This document shows positions 1 through 9,276 of a stretch of DNA of 64,000 nt, one piece after another. The notes below the pieces were generated by a model, which saw only the letters and a program-made list of their open reading frames with translations, was not told the origin of the DNA and ran no database searches. How positions within the stretch are numbered: position 1 is the stretch's first letter; the number at the start of each line of letters is the position of its first letter. This DNA comes from S139-23 sp047639315 (GTDB lineage Bacteria; Planctomycetota; GCA-002687715; DRQF01), in NCBI GenBank assembly GCA_047639315.1, contig JBLINQ010000009.1:1-64000 (forward strand), given 5' to 3'. The translations under genes were made by a program, and so were the position numbers.

Positions 1-1163
1 CCCTTGGCATTACCGAGCACATCTGCGGCGTCGACAACGTCCAGTGCCTCAGCAACTTGGCGCTTCTGACTGGAAATATTGGTCGTGAAGGTACAGGCAT
101 CAACCCGATGCGCGGCCAGAACAACATCCAAGGGGCTGGTGACGCCGGTGCCCTGCCAAACAACTACCCCGGCTTTCAGTCCGTAACCGATCCGGCGAAT
201 CAGAAGAAATTCAAAGAAGCTTGGGGTACGGAGGTCTCACTCGAAATCGGCATGACCAAGGTCACGGCCCTGGACCTTTGCGGCGACAGAATTCGCGCAA
301 TGATCATTGGTGGCGAAAACACGGTCGCTACTGATCCAGATCGAAACCACTGCGAAAAAGCGCTCAAGGCTCTTGACCACCTTGTTGTCATTGACCTCTT
401 CATGACAGAAACTTCAGCGCTCGCCGATGTTGTCTTACCCGCCAGTGGCTGGGGTGAGACCGATGGTGTCTGTACCAACACTGAACGTCGTGTGCAGAGA
501 CTAAGGGCTGCTGTGCCGCCTCCAGGTGTCGCGAAACCCGACTGGTGGATCATTAGCCAGTTGGCCAAGAGACTTGGATTTTCTGGCTTCGAATACGAGT
601 CGGCAAAAGACGTCTTCAACGAGCTCTGTGAGTTGTCACCGATCTACAATGGTCTCGATTGGGATCGAATCGACAAGGGCGAGTATCAGTGGCCTGTCCC
701 TGACAAGGATCATCAGGGCACTCCGATTCTTCACATCGGCGAATTCCCGCGCGGCCGAGGGCTGTTCAAGGTCGTCCATCTTCGCGACCCAGCGGAATCA
801 GTCTCAGAAGAGTTCCCAACTTGGCTGACAACGGGTCGACGCCTCCAGTCGTACCATTCTCATACGCAGACCGGCAGATCTTCAGGCATTGACTATCTGT
901 TGTCGCAAGAGACTCTCGAGATCAATCCGAAAGACTTGGAAGAGTTAGGACTCAAGGATGGCGATTTGTGCCGAATGAGCTCCCCGCGAGGTCACGTCGA
1001 CATCGTCCTGGCAAGCACAGATCGATCGCCCAAAGGAACCGTGTTCTGCAGTTTTGCGTTTGAAGAAACACCGGTCAACTATGTCACCGGATCGGGATAC
1101 GACCCCGTCACTCAAACAGCAGAACTGAAGGTTTGCCCGGTTCGTTTGGAACCCGTCAAATAA
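1..1163 (+). CDS. fdhA: formate dehydrogenase alpha subunit, C-terminal part
   Basis: This is the 3' part of a molybdopterin oxidoreductase; the reading frame is already open at the left edge, so the start, the iron-sulfur domain and the catalytic Cys or Sec lie outside the window. The visible part reads LTGNIGREGTGINPMRGQNN, the usual signature of NAD-linked formate dehydrogenase alpha chains. It is followed by MIIGGENTVATDPD, then ETSALADVVLPASGWGETDG and NTERRVQRLR. The last 130 residues form the molydopterin dinucleotide-binding domain (TGRRLQSYHSHTQTGRSSG, then LKDGDLCRMSSPRGHVDIV). The family oxidises formate to CO2 with a molybdenum or tungsten bis-MGD cofactor. A strong hairpin follows the stop codon, so it is probably the last gene of its operon. 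Family is clear; formate as substrate is inferred from the signature. Confidence 0.9.
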   Translation, partial: LGITEHICGVDNVQCLSNLALLTGNIGREGTGINPMRGQNNIQGAGDAGALPNNYPGFQSVTDPANQKKFKEAWGTEVSLEIGMTKVTALDLCGDRIRAMIIGGENTVATDPDRNHCEKALKALDHLVVIDLFMTETSALADVVLPASGWGETDGVCTNTERRVQRLRAAVPPPGVAKPDWWIISQLAKRLGFSGFEYESAKDVFNELCELSPIYNGLDWDRIDKGEYQWPVPDKDHQGTPILHIGEFPRGRGLFKVVHLRDPAESVSEEFPTWLTTGRRLQSYHSHTQTGRSSGIDYLLSQETLEINPKDLEELGLKDGDLCRMSSPRGHVDIVLASTDRSPKGTVFCSFAFEETPVNYVTGSGYDPVTQTAELKVCPVRLEPVK

Positions 1164-1203
1164 AATAAGGCCACCTCTCTTCCGAGAGGCGGCCTTATTA
1201 ATT
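1164..1203 (+). terminator. hairpin terminator after the formate dehydrogenase gene
   Basis: A GC-rich stem (AATAAGGCC and CCTCTC arms, TTCC loop, matching GAGAGG and GGCCTTATT) starts right after the stop codon. It is followed by a short AT-rich tail. It lies between convergent genes, so it may serve both strands. Confidence 0.75.
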
Positions 1204-1234
1204 TCTTCAATTCCAATGATCCCAGCTGAATAGC

Positions 1235-2710
1235 TTACGTCGGGATATTGTCTCGCTGGAGAGCCCGTCCGGCCTCAAGGCTTCGGAGCTTCTCAACGGT
1301 AATGTCGCCAGTTGGATATTCGCCAGTGAAGCAGGCATTGCAGAATGACTTCAGATCAGGATTTCCGGCCCGCGCAGAGTCGTTCATGGCGTCACGGTCC
1401 AGATAGACAAGATGGTCGACATTCAACTCAGCGGCGATGCCTTCAATCTCTTTGCCCTCGGCGATGAACTCGCGCTTACTGGCCATATCGATGCCATAGG
1501 GGCAAGGCGCAACCAAAGGTGGACTGGTAACAGCAAAGTAGACTTTATTGGCACCGGAAGCCCGCGCCGTCGAAACAATTCTCTTCGACGTGTTGCCACG
1601 GACAATCGAATCGTCGACCAAGAGGACATTCTTACCTTCAAACTCCAAAGGAATCGGATTCAGCTTGCGCCGAACACTTGACTCGCGTGAAGTTTGGTCG
1701 GGCATGATGAAGGTCCGACCGATATAGCGGTTCTTCACCAAGCCTTCTCGGTAAGGAACACCAAGCGCGTGGGCCATCGCCAAAGCTGCATCTCTCGAAG
1801 AGTCTGGGATAGGAATCACAACATCAGGCCAAGGTGCCCCGCTGTTCTTCCATTGGGCAGCCAAGGCTTCGCCGAAACGACGGCGCGTCTTATAAACCGA
1901 GACGTCATCAAGGAAAGAATCTGGTCGTGCGAAGTAGACCCATTCGAAGATGCACGGCCGATGCTCTTCTTTACCCAATTTACGATGATGGATCGTTCGA
2001 CTTTCGTCGATGAAGATGGCTTCGCCAGGTCCGATGTCCTGGGTTTTAGAATAACCATTCACATCAAGAACGACACTTTCTGAAGCGCAAGCATAGGAGA
2101 CGCCGGCCTCGTCTTCGCGTTTACCAAAGATGATTGGCTTGATGCCGAATGGATCACGGAAGGCAACCATGCCCAAGTCAGCGACGGTGGCGACGACCGA
2201 ATAGGCGCCCTTCACCTTAGTGTGAACAGCTTCGACAGCGGCGAAGATGTCATCCGGTGTGAGCTCGCCGTTGTCGCGTAGGCGGCTGGCGAGCACATCC
2301 TGAAACACCCAGAGAATGATCTCGACGTCGCAAGTTGAATTGAGACGTGTCCGTTTGCGGTCGACAAAGTCGGCCATCAACTCATCAACGTTCGTGACAT
2401 TGCCATTATGTGCCATGGCGACGCCCAGAGGATAGGTGTGATGGAATGGCTGGGCATTCTCGCCACCTGAGGCGCCGATGGTCGGGTAGCGAACGTGTCC
2501 AAGGCCCAAATTGCCTCGCAAACGCGCCATATGTTTCTTGGCAAATACCTCAATGACCAGGCCTTCATCTTTCCTCAGATGAAAGGAGTCGGTGAAGGTA
2601 ATAATTCCGGCGGCGTCTTGTCCTCGATGCTGAACTGCGAGCAGTCCCTCATAGATTTCAGGAGCGACATCGACCCCTTCGGGGCCGTAAATTCCAATGA
2701 ATCCGCACAT
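1235..2710 (-). CDS. purF: amidophosphoribosyltransferase (glutamine PRPP amidotransferase)
   Basis: PurF makes 5-phosphoribosylamine from PRPP and glutamine, the first committed step of purine synthesis. The 491-residue protein starts MCGFIGIYG, so Cys2 becomes the N-terminal nucleophile after Met removal, with no longer propeptide. The glutaminase domain covers about residues 1-240 and includes QHRGQDAAGI. The phosphoribosyltransferase domain has the PRPP loop VLLVDDSIVRGNTS at 362-375. Cys253, Cys403, Cys457 and Cys460 fit the four ligands of the [4Fe-4S] cluster known in the Bacillus-type enzyme, so this is probably the iron-sulfur form. No other purine gene is nearby. The upstream gene on the same strand is an unrelated lipoprotein about 110 bp away. 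Confidence 0.97.
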   Translation of the reverse strand: MCGFIGIYGPEGVDVAPEIYEGLLAVQHRGQDAAGIITFTDSFHLRKDEGLVIEVFAKKHMARLRGNLGLGHVRYPTIGASGGENAQPFHHTYPLGVAMAHNGNVTNVDELMADFVDRKRTRLNSTCDVEIILWVFQDVLASRLRDNGELTPDDIFAAVEAVHTKVKGAYSVVATVADLGMVAFRDPFGIKPIIFGKREDEAGVSYACASESVVLDVNGYSKTQDIGPGEAIFIDESRTIHHRKLGKEEHRPCIFEWVYFARPDSFLDDVSVYKTRRRFGEALAAQWKNSGAPWPDVVIPIPDSSRDAALAMAHALGVPYREGLVKNRYIGRTFIMPDQTSRESSVRRKLNPIPLEFEGKNVLLVDDSIVRGNTSKRIVSTARASGANKVYFAVTSPPLVAPCPYGIDMASKREFIAEGKEIEGIAAELNVDHLVYLDRDAMNDSARAGNPDLKSFCNACFTGEYPTGDITVEKLRSLEAGRALQRDNIPT

Positions 2711-2818
2711 GGTATTCTATGAATTCCTTGCCTTCGGGCTGCAAACGTTGGCTACGGACTCAAAGTATGGACAAAGGGGGTCATCGGCAAGACGCCATTG
2801 GGCCCGAATCGAATTCCG

Positions 2819-4981
2819 TCACTCCGATGGCTGAATCGTCTGTTTGGCGACTTTCGAGTCAATCGTGACGGCAAAAGAAATTTCGGCGTCGACCCTGACA
2901 CTGGCGTTCAATGGCCCATTTGGTGCAATAAAATGGACGATTCCACTGTCACTGGTTCCTTTCACTTGTCGGTAGGAAAGGGGAGCACCATCCGGAGACG
3001 ACAACTCGACCAAAGCGGCCGGAATTGGTTGTTTCTTCTTATCCAGGACCGTTAATCGCAAAGATCGAAGTTTGCCCGCCAAATCGACGGGATTCAGCTT
3101 TTTCGGCTCCTGGCTGCCACGAAATGGAATCCTCACGCCGTCGATCCGATGGAGTCGCCCAACCGTGTCGTTCTCGACGATGACAACGTCGTAAACCCCG
3201 GGCATCACGTAGGCGGCGTCCAACTTGAGGTTTCCTTTGCCATCCGGTCGTAAGGCATAGGGAATCTCCTTCTGTTTGCCACTCTCGCGGAACATGACGT
3301 TAAGAGTGCGTGGCCTCAGTAGATCGTCAATCAAGACTTGGCCTGTGACCCTACCCTTCTTTTCCATCCGTAGTTCGAGGTGATCACCGCCCATCAGGAA
3401 ATTCGAGCTAAACGCTGATTCATGATCGTAGCGCTCGGTCTTGACGCGAATGAGTCCTTTGATCGTCCGTGCGCGAATCTGAAATTCGCCATTTTGGTCG
3501 GTGAGGATGGGCACCCCCATCTTCAGGCCCAAATAGCCACTGCTCTGACGAAGCTGCAAGTGGATGAGGGCATGCTCCAATGCCTCGCCTTGACCATTCT
3601 TCACGGTCCCAGCAACGATCAGATGGTCGTCTTCGATCAGAACGAGAAATTCATTACCTTGCCAAGCACCTGTCGCTTTCTGGCTCCTGGCATTTCTCCC
3701 ACTCGTCGTTCGAAGACCAACATAGAGACCAAGTGGCACATGTTGGGGCTCGACAAATCCAGAGTGCGACTCTGGAGCGAAAAGGAATGGCAATTGAACT
3801 CGTCCGTCAGCATCAGACCTGACAATCGATCTTGTGACACGCCCTTGCTTGTCGCCGATTCGCAGTTCGCAAAGACGATGCTTGAGCGGTTGCTTTCCGG
3901 AGCCGATAAGGCGAAACCTAATTTGCGAATTGCTCTTTGTGGCTGTGAGTTCTCTCGTTGCCTCGTCACCCGCCAACCCCGGCGCTTGGAGCCCCAGCAC
4001 TGCTCCATAGTCTCCTGCCGTCGTTTGTTCCTGAGCAACAAGAGGGAGGTCGAGGCCGACGTAAGGAAAGACCACTTCATCTGATTGGGCTGACTTCAAA
4101 CGCCGAGCCAAAATTGAGCTCGGATTGGCTCGGGGCACCTGAAGCGGAACATCCTTGTCAGCGAACTTAACCGCAAGGTGAACGATCGATTGGGATTCTG
4201 ACTTGGCACAACGCAACACAACGGAACCAAACGGCGGCAACTCAACGGTCATTGACTGATCAAAGCCGATGACCAACTTACGGACAGGTGGGTTGAAAAG
4301 TTCGGCTACACCGACGATGACGATATCATGCTTGGAGCGGCTTGCCGGTTGTAGCCAGCGTTTTGGATGATCGAATTTAACCCACCCACCTTTGTCACTC
4401 AGACGCACGCCGTATACCTGCGGATCTGTCTTCGTGCGGCAAACACCGAGAGCAACTCCGGATAAGGGCTTGCCCACGGAGTTGACGACACGGACACGCA
4501 GCGGCAAATCTTCAGACAAATCCAGAGCGAGCTTAGACGTCAATCGCGGATCGATTCGGGCGTCGGCAACGAGAGAGCCTTTGATGGCGATGATCTGAAA
4601 ATTCCCACGATTTGGAATCGCCAATTGTAGCTTACCGTCAGATCCTGTTTTGCCGGTGGCAACCGCATCCTTGAGGCGGTCTAACCATCGTCGCGGTGTT
4701 GTAGCACGCTTGAAATAGTCGGTATCCGTAACCATGTCAGCCGGGATGGCATAGACATCAACCCCGGCAATGGCCTCCTGCTGCGCCTTCGTGCGAGTCG
4801 TTAAGTCGAGAGTCCTGGTTTGAAGGATCGCTCCAGCAGCCTCGACATCAGGCTTGGTTTGCTTCTTCTGAGTCGAGGAGCTTCCTTGCGATTCGGAAAC
4901 ACCTGCCCCGCCCTCTTTGTCTTCAGAACATCCGAATAGTGAGAAGAGAAGAACCATCATCGGAACAAGAAATCGAGACAT
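2819..4981 (-). CDS. large lipoprotein with carboxypeptidase-regulatory-like domains
   Basis: 720 residues beginning with a lipoprotein signal peptide: a hydrophobic stretch ends in LFSLFGC, placing the lipidated Cys at residue 18. A short Ser/Gln/Lys-rich linker follows. The rest is beta-rich with repeated phrases of the carboxypeptidase-regulatory-like (Ig-like beta-sandwich) type, for example VVNSVGKPLSGVALGVC, GTVKNGQGEALEHALIHLQL and LRLTVLDKKKQPIPAALVEL. There is no catalytic motif. The protein probably sits in the periplasm, anchored in a membrane, as a structural or binding protein. It resembles in style the membrane-anchored protein at 13.7-16.4 kb. Exact role unknown. Confidence 0.8.
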   Translation of the reverse strand: MSRFLVPMMVLLFSLFGCSEDKEGGAGVSESQGSSSTQKKQTKPDVEAAGAILQTRTLDLTTRTKAQQEAIAGVDVYAIPADMVTDTDYFKRATTPRRWLDRLKDAVATGKTGSDGKLQLAIPNRGNFQIIAIKGSLVADARIDPRLTSKLALDLSEDLPLRVRVVNSVGKPLSGVALGVCRTKTDPQVYGVRLSDKGGWVKFDHPKRWLQPASRSKHDIVIVGVAELFNPPVRKLVIGFDQSMTVELPPFGSVVLRCAKSESQSIVHLAVKFADKDVPLQVPRANPSSILARRLKSAQSDEVVFPYVGLDLPLVAQEQTTAGDYGAVLGLQAPGLAGDEATRELTATKSNSQIRFRLIGSGKQPLKHRLCELRIGDKQGRVTRSIVRSDADGRVQLPFLFAPESHSGFVEPQHVPLGLYVGLRTTSGRNARSQKATGAWQGNEFLVLIEDDHLIVAGTVKNGQGEALEHALIHLQLRQSSGYLGLKMGVPILTDQNGEFQIRARTIKGLIRVKTERYDHESAFSSNFLMGGDHLELRMEKKGRVTGQVLIDDLLRPRTLNVMFRESGKQKEIPYALRPDGKGNLKLDAAYVMPGVYDVVIVENDTVGRLHRIDGVRIPFRGSQEPKKLNPVDLAGKLRSLRLTVLDKKKQPIPAALVELSSPDGAPLSYRQVKGTSDSGIVHFIAPNGPLNASVRVDAEISFAVTIDSKVAKQTIQPSE

Positions 4982-5185
4982 GTTGTCACCTACCCCTGGG
5001 CCAAGCCAAATTCGATCGTGCGCTCGATCTGAGAAGCATTGTAACCATGGTTCAGAATCTGCTCAAAATAGAATTTCGATGACAGCCCGGTCAAAGGAGC
5101 TTGGGGCGCTCAACTCCGTAGCGGGCCCTATGACATGCCATCATTCATTGCGACAAATGTGCAACAATGGGTTAATCTCCGTGAC

Positions 5186-6376
5186 ATGAATGATCTACGC
5201 ACACACTGGGGGTTAGACCCCGAAGTCAATTTCCTCAACCATGGCTCTTTTGGAGCTTGTCCAAAGTCGGTCTTGGCCGAGCAAAGCCGACTCAGAGCAC
5301 AATTGGAAGCTGAGCCCGTACGATTTATGGTTCGAGAGCTCCCAGAGTTGTTGCATGGCGCCTTGTCAGCCTTGGCTGATTTTGTTGACGCCGACCAAGA
5401 CGGTTTGGCATTTGTGAACAATGCTACGACCGGCGTGAACGCTGTCCTCCGTTCGCTCGACATTGAATTAGGCGACGAGTTACTCTGCACGAATCACGAA
5501 TACAATGCATGCCGAAACGCACTCGAGTTTGTCGCCGCAAGGAACGGCGCGACAATCCGCATTGTTGATATCCCATTCCCTCTTAAGAGCGATGATCAGG
5601 TAGTTGATGCGATCTTGGATGCTGTCACGCCAAAGACAAAACTTGCCTTGGTCGACCATATCACCAGTGCGACCGCTCTCGTCTTGCCGATCGAGCGTAT
5701 TGTCGCTGAACTGAAGAAACGTGGCGTTCTGGTACTCATCGATGGCGCTCATGCTCTTGGCATGGTCCCACTTTCGCTGAAAAAACTTGGCGTCGATTTC
5801 TACACTTCCAATGCCCACAAATGGCTGTGCACCCCCAAAGGATCTGCATTCCTCTGGGTCGCCGAAGAACATCGATCCTGGGTCAGGCCTGCCGTCATTA
5901 GTCACGGGGCCAATGCTCCGACGTCCGTTCAATCGCGCTATCGCTGGGAATTCGATTGGCAAGGAACCTCTGACCCAACCCCTTGGCTGTGTATTCCCAA
6001 GGCTATCGAGGTGATGGGTGGACTATTCGCAGGCGGATGGCCAGAGCTCCAACGTCGCAATCGATCCCTGACTTTAGAAGCAAGAGATCTCATCTTGAGC
6101 GTGCTTGGAACGCAGCAACCGTGTCCCGATGAAATGATTGGCTCCATCGCCACGATCCCTATCGGTCGTGACGAACCGAAAATCATGAAGGATCATTTTG
6201 ACATCCTCCCAATGCAAAGAGCGCTCCATGATGACTATGGCATTCAGGTGCCGTTTCATCAGTTCCCAGCCGCCCCGACTCAGTGGGTACGGATTTCGGC
6301 TCAGGCCTATAATTCAATGGCCGACTATGAGGCACTTGCTCAGGCACTTGGAGAGATTAATAAGGGAACCAATTGA
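5186..6376 (+). CDS. class V aminotransferase (isopenicillin N epimerase-like)
   Basis: A fold-type I PLP enzyme of about 396 residues. It opens with WGLDPEVNFLNHGSFGACP, typical of the isopenicillin N epimerase/cysteine desulfurase-like branch. FVNNATTGVNAVLRS is a phosphate-binding region, LIDGAHALG carries the Asp that contacts the PLP ring nitrogen, and YTSNAHKWLCTPKGSAFLW carries the Schiff-base Lys. The start chosen is the ATG giving MNDLRTHWGL; an in-frame ATG 51 bp upstream is possible but adds residues unlike the family. Members act as epimerases, desulfurases or lyases; the substrate cannot be told here. The 3' end overlaps the convergent FHA gene by 20 bp. Confidence 0.85.
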   Translation: MNDLRTHWGLDPEVNFLNHGSFGACPKSVLAEQSRLRAQLEAEPVRFMVRELPELLHGALSALADFVDADQDGLAFVNNATTGVNAVLRSLDIELGDELLCTNHEYNACRNALEFVAARNGATIRIVDIPFPLKSDDQVVDAILDAVTPKTKLALVDHITSATALVLPIERIVAELKKRGVLVLIDGAHALGMVPLSLKKLGVDFYTSNAHKWLCTPKGSAFLWVAEEHRSWVRPAVISHGANAPTSVQSRYRWEFDWQGTSDPTPWLCIPKAIEVMGGLFAGGWPELQRRNRSLTLEARDLILSVLGTQQPCPDEMIGSIATIPIGRDEPKIMKDHFDILPMQRALHDDYGIQVPFHQFPAAPTQWVRISAQAYNSMADYEALAQALGEINKGTN

Positions 6377-6830
6377 AGTACTCGTTCGCGACCAGGAATC
6401 CGCAAACAAGACTGATCAGTAGAGAGATCGCAAATAGCCAGATCCACTTCTTGCTCGATGGCAGAGCATCGGCCGCCGAGACCTGCCCGGGTCGTTTTTC
6501 TTTTGAGGTTAGCGGGTTCTTGACGAGCTGCTGAAAGCGAAAAATCGGCCCTTGGCGGCCGAGTCGAAAAGTTGCGCCATCCTTGAGGACCGTTGGCTCA
6601 GTCAGCCTTTTCCCGGCTAAGAGCGTACCGTTCGTACTGCCACAATCTTCGATCGTCACCTGATCGCCGATGACGCGGATCTCGCAATGACGGCCGCTGA
6701 CACCCAATTCTTCGTTAGCATCGAGGCAAACGTCACAAGACGAACTTCGTCCGATCAGGGTCTTCCGGTTTTTCAACGGAAAGATCTTCCCCCGCGCCAT
6801 TCCTTCTATGCATTCGATGCGAACTTCCAT
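6357..6830 (-). CDS. FHA-domain protein with C-terminal membrane anchor
   Basis: 157 residues. Residues 1-100 form a forkhead-associated domain, which binds phosphothreonine peptides. The core residues are present: IGRSSSCDVC with the conserved Gly-Arg (27-28), SGRH (45-48) and GSTNGT around Asn67. A linker with basic and Ser/Pro residues leads to one transmembrane helix (about 129-148), so the FHA domain should face the cytoplasm as a membrane-tethered phospho-reader. The start was set at MEVRIECIEG, preceded by a GGGGAT ribosome-binding site; an upstream in-frame start would add 13 residues. Ser/Thr kinases elsewhere in the window are possible partners, but no direct link is visible. Confidence 0.82.
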   Translation of the reverse strand: MEVRIECIEGMARGKIFPLKNRKTLIGRSSSCDVCLDANEELGVSGRHCEIRVIGDQVTIEDCGSTNGTLLAGKRLTEPTVLKDGATFRLGRQGPIFRFQQLVKNPLTSKEKRPGQVSAADALPSSKKWIWLFAISLLISLVCGFLVANEYFNWFPY

Positions 6831-6919
6831 CAGGATCCCCGGCAAATATGGTAGCCATGGGGCTATCATGCGAAAAACCAGAGATTTGTCCAGAAATCAG
6901 AGAAAGCGGGCGCGGTAGC

Positions 6920-7936
6920 CTACTGACCGCGGCGCCGATTTCTTGGGGCTGGGTCGGCTGCTGGATCCGGGAGGACAAGCTTATAGCTAATCTTCGCTTT
7001 CGGCAGCATCTGCGCCAGCCGCTTGAGCCCATCAGGGCTGACCTTCGTTTTCCACAGGAACAGCGATTCGAGACGCTTGAGCAGAGTCAAGTTTGGCAAC
7101 CCATTGTCACCGATCTCGGTGCCGTAGAGATTCAGGTACCGAAGTTCCTTGAGCCCTTGAATCGATGCCATCCCCTTATCGGTCACCTTTGTCTTGTGAA
7201 GGTCCAAGTGCATCAGCCGTTCCATACCAGCAAGAAAAGTAAGGTCTTTGTCGGTTACGGCCGTGCCACCCAAGTCTAAGCGAGCGATGCGGGAAGCAAT
7301 TGGTTTGAGAGCCTTGAGATCTTCCGATGTGAAAGTCGAGGCCGACCGAGAGAATGAAACGTCCAAAAGACCGCTGCCAGGATAAGACGCCCTGATCCGT
7401 GCTTTGCCAGGAAGGATTTCCTTCAGGGCACTCGCGTCAAGAGGCTTAACGTCTTTCCCCAGCTCCTTCAGCAACTTGATCCTGCTTGGGACGGAAGCGA
7501 CCTTGGGTGCCGCAGTTTTCTTGACGGCTTTGCGAGCGGCTCCGGTCCAAGCACCAAATGGCGCTCCATCGTTCACCCAATTGTAGATCGTCTGAATGTC
7601 TTCCGTTGAAAGCGGCCTGCCCTTGGGAGGCATGATGTCTGCGTCACCGGCTGGCAAGGAGATGTATTCAACCATCAAACTTGACTGAGGCGACTTCGGA
7701 ACGACGGTCTCGCCAGCAAGAATGTGATCCTTGCCATCCAACCTCAACCCAGCCTTGGGAAACTTCATCCGCCCGCGCTTGTCCTTGTAGGGTGCGCTAT
7801 GGCATTCGAAACAGCGACTCTTGAGAATCGGCAGAATATGCTTCTCAAAATCCGGAGTTTGCGCTGACGTCCAGCTCGAAAGTCCAATGAAAGCGAACAG
7901 CAAAAGAGCGACTGTACTTGATGTGATGCGTGTCAT
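6920..7936 (-). CDS. PSCyt1 (planctomycete cytochrome C) domain fused to leucine-rich repeats
   Basis: About 338 residues with a Sec signal peptide ending near SSWTSAQ. Residues 28-145 form a planctomycete-type cytochrome c domain: the heme motif CFECH is at 42-46, followed by the usual AGLRLDGKDHILAGE and IMPPKGRPLS phrases. From about 215 to 320 there are leucine-rich repeats of about 23 residues, with recurring VTDKDL/VTDKGM/IGDNGL and RLDLGGT/HLDLHKT/YLNLYGT. The start MTRITSS was chosen because it begins 16 bp after the DUF1501 gene and gives a clean signal peptide. It is the last gene of the DUF1549-DUF1501-PSCyt1 operon and probably a periplasmic partner of those proteins. Function of the whole module is unproven. 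Confidence 0.85.
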   Translation of the reverse strand: MTRITSSTVALLLFAFIGLSSWTSAQTPDFEKHILPILKSRCFECHSAPYKDKRGRMKFPKAGLRLDGKDHILAGETVVPKSPQSSLMVEYISLPAGDADIMPPKGRPLSTEDIQTIYNWVNDGAPFGAWTGAARKAVKKTAAPKVASVPSRIKLLKELGKDVKPLDASALKEILPGKARIRASYPGSGLLDVSFSRSASTFTSEDLKALKPIASRIARLDLGGTAVTDKDLTFLAGMERLMHLDLHKTKVTDKGMASIQGLKELRYLNLYGTEIGDNGLPNLTLLKRLESLFLWKTKVSPDGLKRLAQMLPKAKISYKLVLPDPAADPAPRNRRRGQ

Positions 7937-7952
7937 GATTGTGTTCCGTTGA

Positions 7953-9263
7953 TCAAGCAAAGAGCTGCAATACTGGCTTGCCCTTGTCGGCAACTTGGAA
8001 TGGACGACCGGTCGGCGAGAACACTCGATGTTCAAGGGGAAGCCCTAACCCATGAGCGATCGTGGCATTGAAGTCTTGAACTGTCACTTTGTTCTCAACG
8101 ATCTGAGCACCAAATTCGTCGGTCTTACCCCAACGAACTCCACCCTTAATGCCGCCACCAGCCAACAAGCATGAGAAGGCTCTCGGGTAGTGATCTCGTC
8201 CGTTTCTTCCAGCATTGATTTCTGGAGTGCGGCCGAACTCTGTACCCAAGACAACCATCGTGTCGTTCAGAAGCCCACGCACTTCCAAGTCGGCGAGCAG
8301 GCAGGCCAGAGCGCGATCCAACTTCGGGACCTGGGTCTCGAGAGCGTCAAAGTTCTCATTGTGGGTATCCCAGCCATTGAGCACGACTTCAACGTAGCGC
8401 ACGTCATGTTCAATGAGGCGTCGTGCCAGCAAACAACCCTGAGCGAAAGGATCTGAGCCATAGGCCTTTTTAATCAAGTCATCTTCTTGGCTGATATCGA
8501 ACGCTGCCAAGTCACTGGAGCTCATGAGCTTCACAGCTTCCTTGTACATCTTGTCGTAGTCAGCTGTGCTCTGAGAACCATGCTTCGCGCTAAAAGCTTT
8601 GTTCATCATCTCGAGCCGTGACATGCGCTTCGCAAAAGTCTTCTGGTCGACATTCTTGTGTCGCCTTCCATTCGACAAACCTTGGGCGGCGTCGCCGATC
8701 GGAAGAGGCGCATACTCGGACGACATGAACCCGTTGGTCGCCATGGTTGTGTCTTCGCCCACAACAACGTGACCTGGCAAGGTGTTGTTGTTGCGTCCAC
8801 TCAAATGGCCAAGCCAAGCGCCCATACTTGGATGCTTGATTGTACCTCGAGCAACGTAGCTGGTGTGCATGAGGTAGCGTCCAGTGACGTGGGCACCTTG
8901 ATTGGAGAACATTGAGTTGATGACGGCCACTTTGTCCATGTGTTTGGCTAAGGCCGGCATGTGCTCAGAAACAAGCATGCCATCGACGTTCGTCGAGATC
9001 GCCTTGGTTGGCCCTTGAGATTCAGCGCCTGGCTTAAGGTCAAAGGTATCCAAGTGGCTCATGCCACCCTTCATGAACAGGTAGATGACATTTTTGGCTG
9101 TCGCTGGTCCTAAGACAATAGGCTCTTCTTGAGGCATGAGTAGGTTCGAGAACCCTCCCATCATCGGCATGAGGCCGACGCCAAGTAGCCCGCGTGCGGC
9201 ACCGCCCAAGAAAGCGCGGCGACTAAAAGGATCTGAGTTATTGAGTGTTTCTTTGAGATTCAT
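7953..9263 (-). CDS. DUF1501 family protein, Tat-exported
   Basis: 436 residues of the DUF1501 family, related to the sulfatase/alkaline phosphatase superfamily. The N-terminus has a twin-arginine motif SRRAFLG (Arg15-Arg16) and a hydrophobic stretch, indicating export of a folded protein. Family phrases include NVIYLFMKGGMSHLDTFDLK, NSMFSNQGAHVTGRYLMHT, VLNGWDTHNENFD, VVLGTEFGRTPEIN and GRDHYPRAFSCLLAGGGIKGG. In Planctomycetota this family is nearly always encoded beside a DUF1549/DUF1553 protein, as here, where the upstream gene ends 13 bp away. The hydrolase activity and substrate are not established. Confidence 0.93.
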   Translation of the reverse strand: MNLKETLNNSDPFSRRAFLGGAARGLLGVGLMPMMGGFSNLLMPQEEPIVLGPATAKNVIYLFMKGGMSHLDTFDLKPGAESQGPTKAISTNVDGMLVSEHMPALAKHMDKVAVINSMFSNQGAHVTGRYLMHTSYVARGTIKHPSMGAWLGHLSGRNNNTLPGHVVVGEDTTMATNGFMSSEYAPLPIGDAAQGLSNGRRHKNVDQKTFAKRMSRLEMMNKAFSAKHGSQSTADYDKMYKEAVKLMSSSDLAAFDISQEDDLIKKAYGSDPFAQGCLLARRLIEHDVRYVEVVLNGWDTHNENFDALETQVPKLDRALACLLADLEVRGLLNDTMVVLGTEFGRTPEINAGRNGRDHYPRAFSCLLAGGGIKGGVRWGKTDEFGAQIVENKVTVQDFNATIAHGLGLPLEHRVFSPTGRPFQVADKGKPVLQLFA

Positions 9264-9276
9264 GTTCTTATTCCTT

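Noticed and set aside
1..1163. Selenocysteine in the formate dehydrogenase
   Set aside because: The catalytic position lies upstream of the window, and no in-frame TGA occurs in the visible part.
3422..4084. 220-codon plus-strand frame inside the lipoprotein gene
   Set aside because: Opposite to a gene with a good signal peptide and repeated beta units; no motif of its own.
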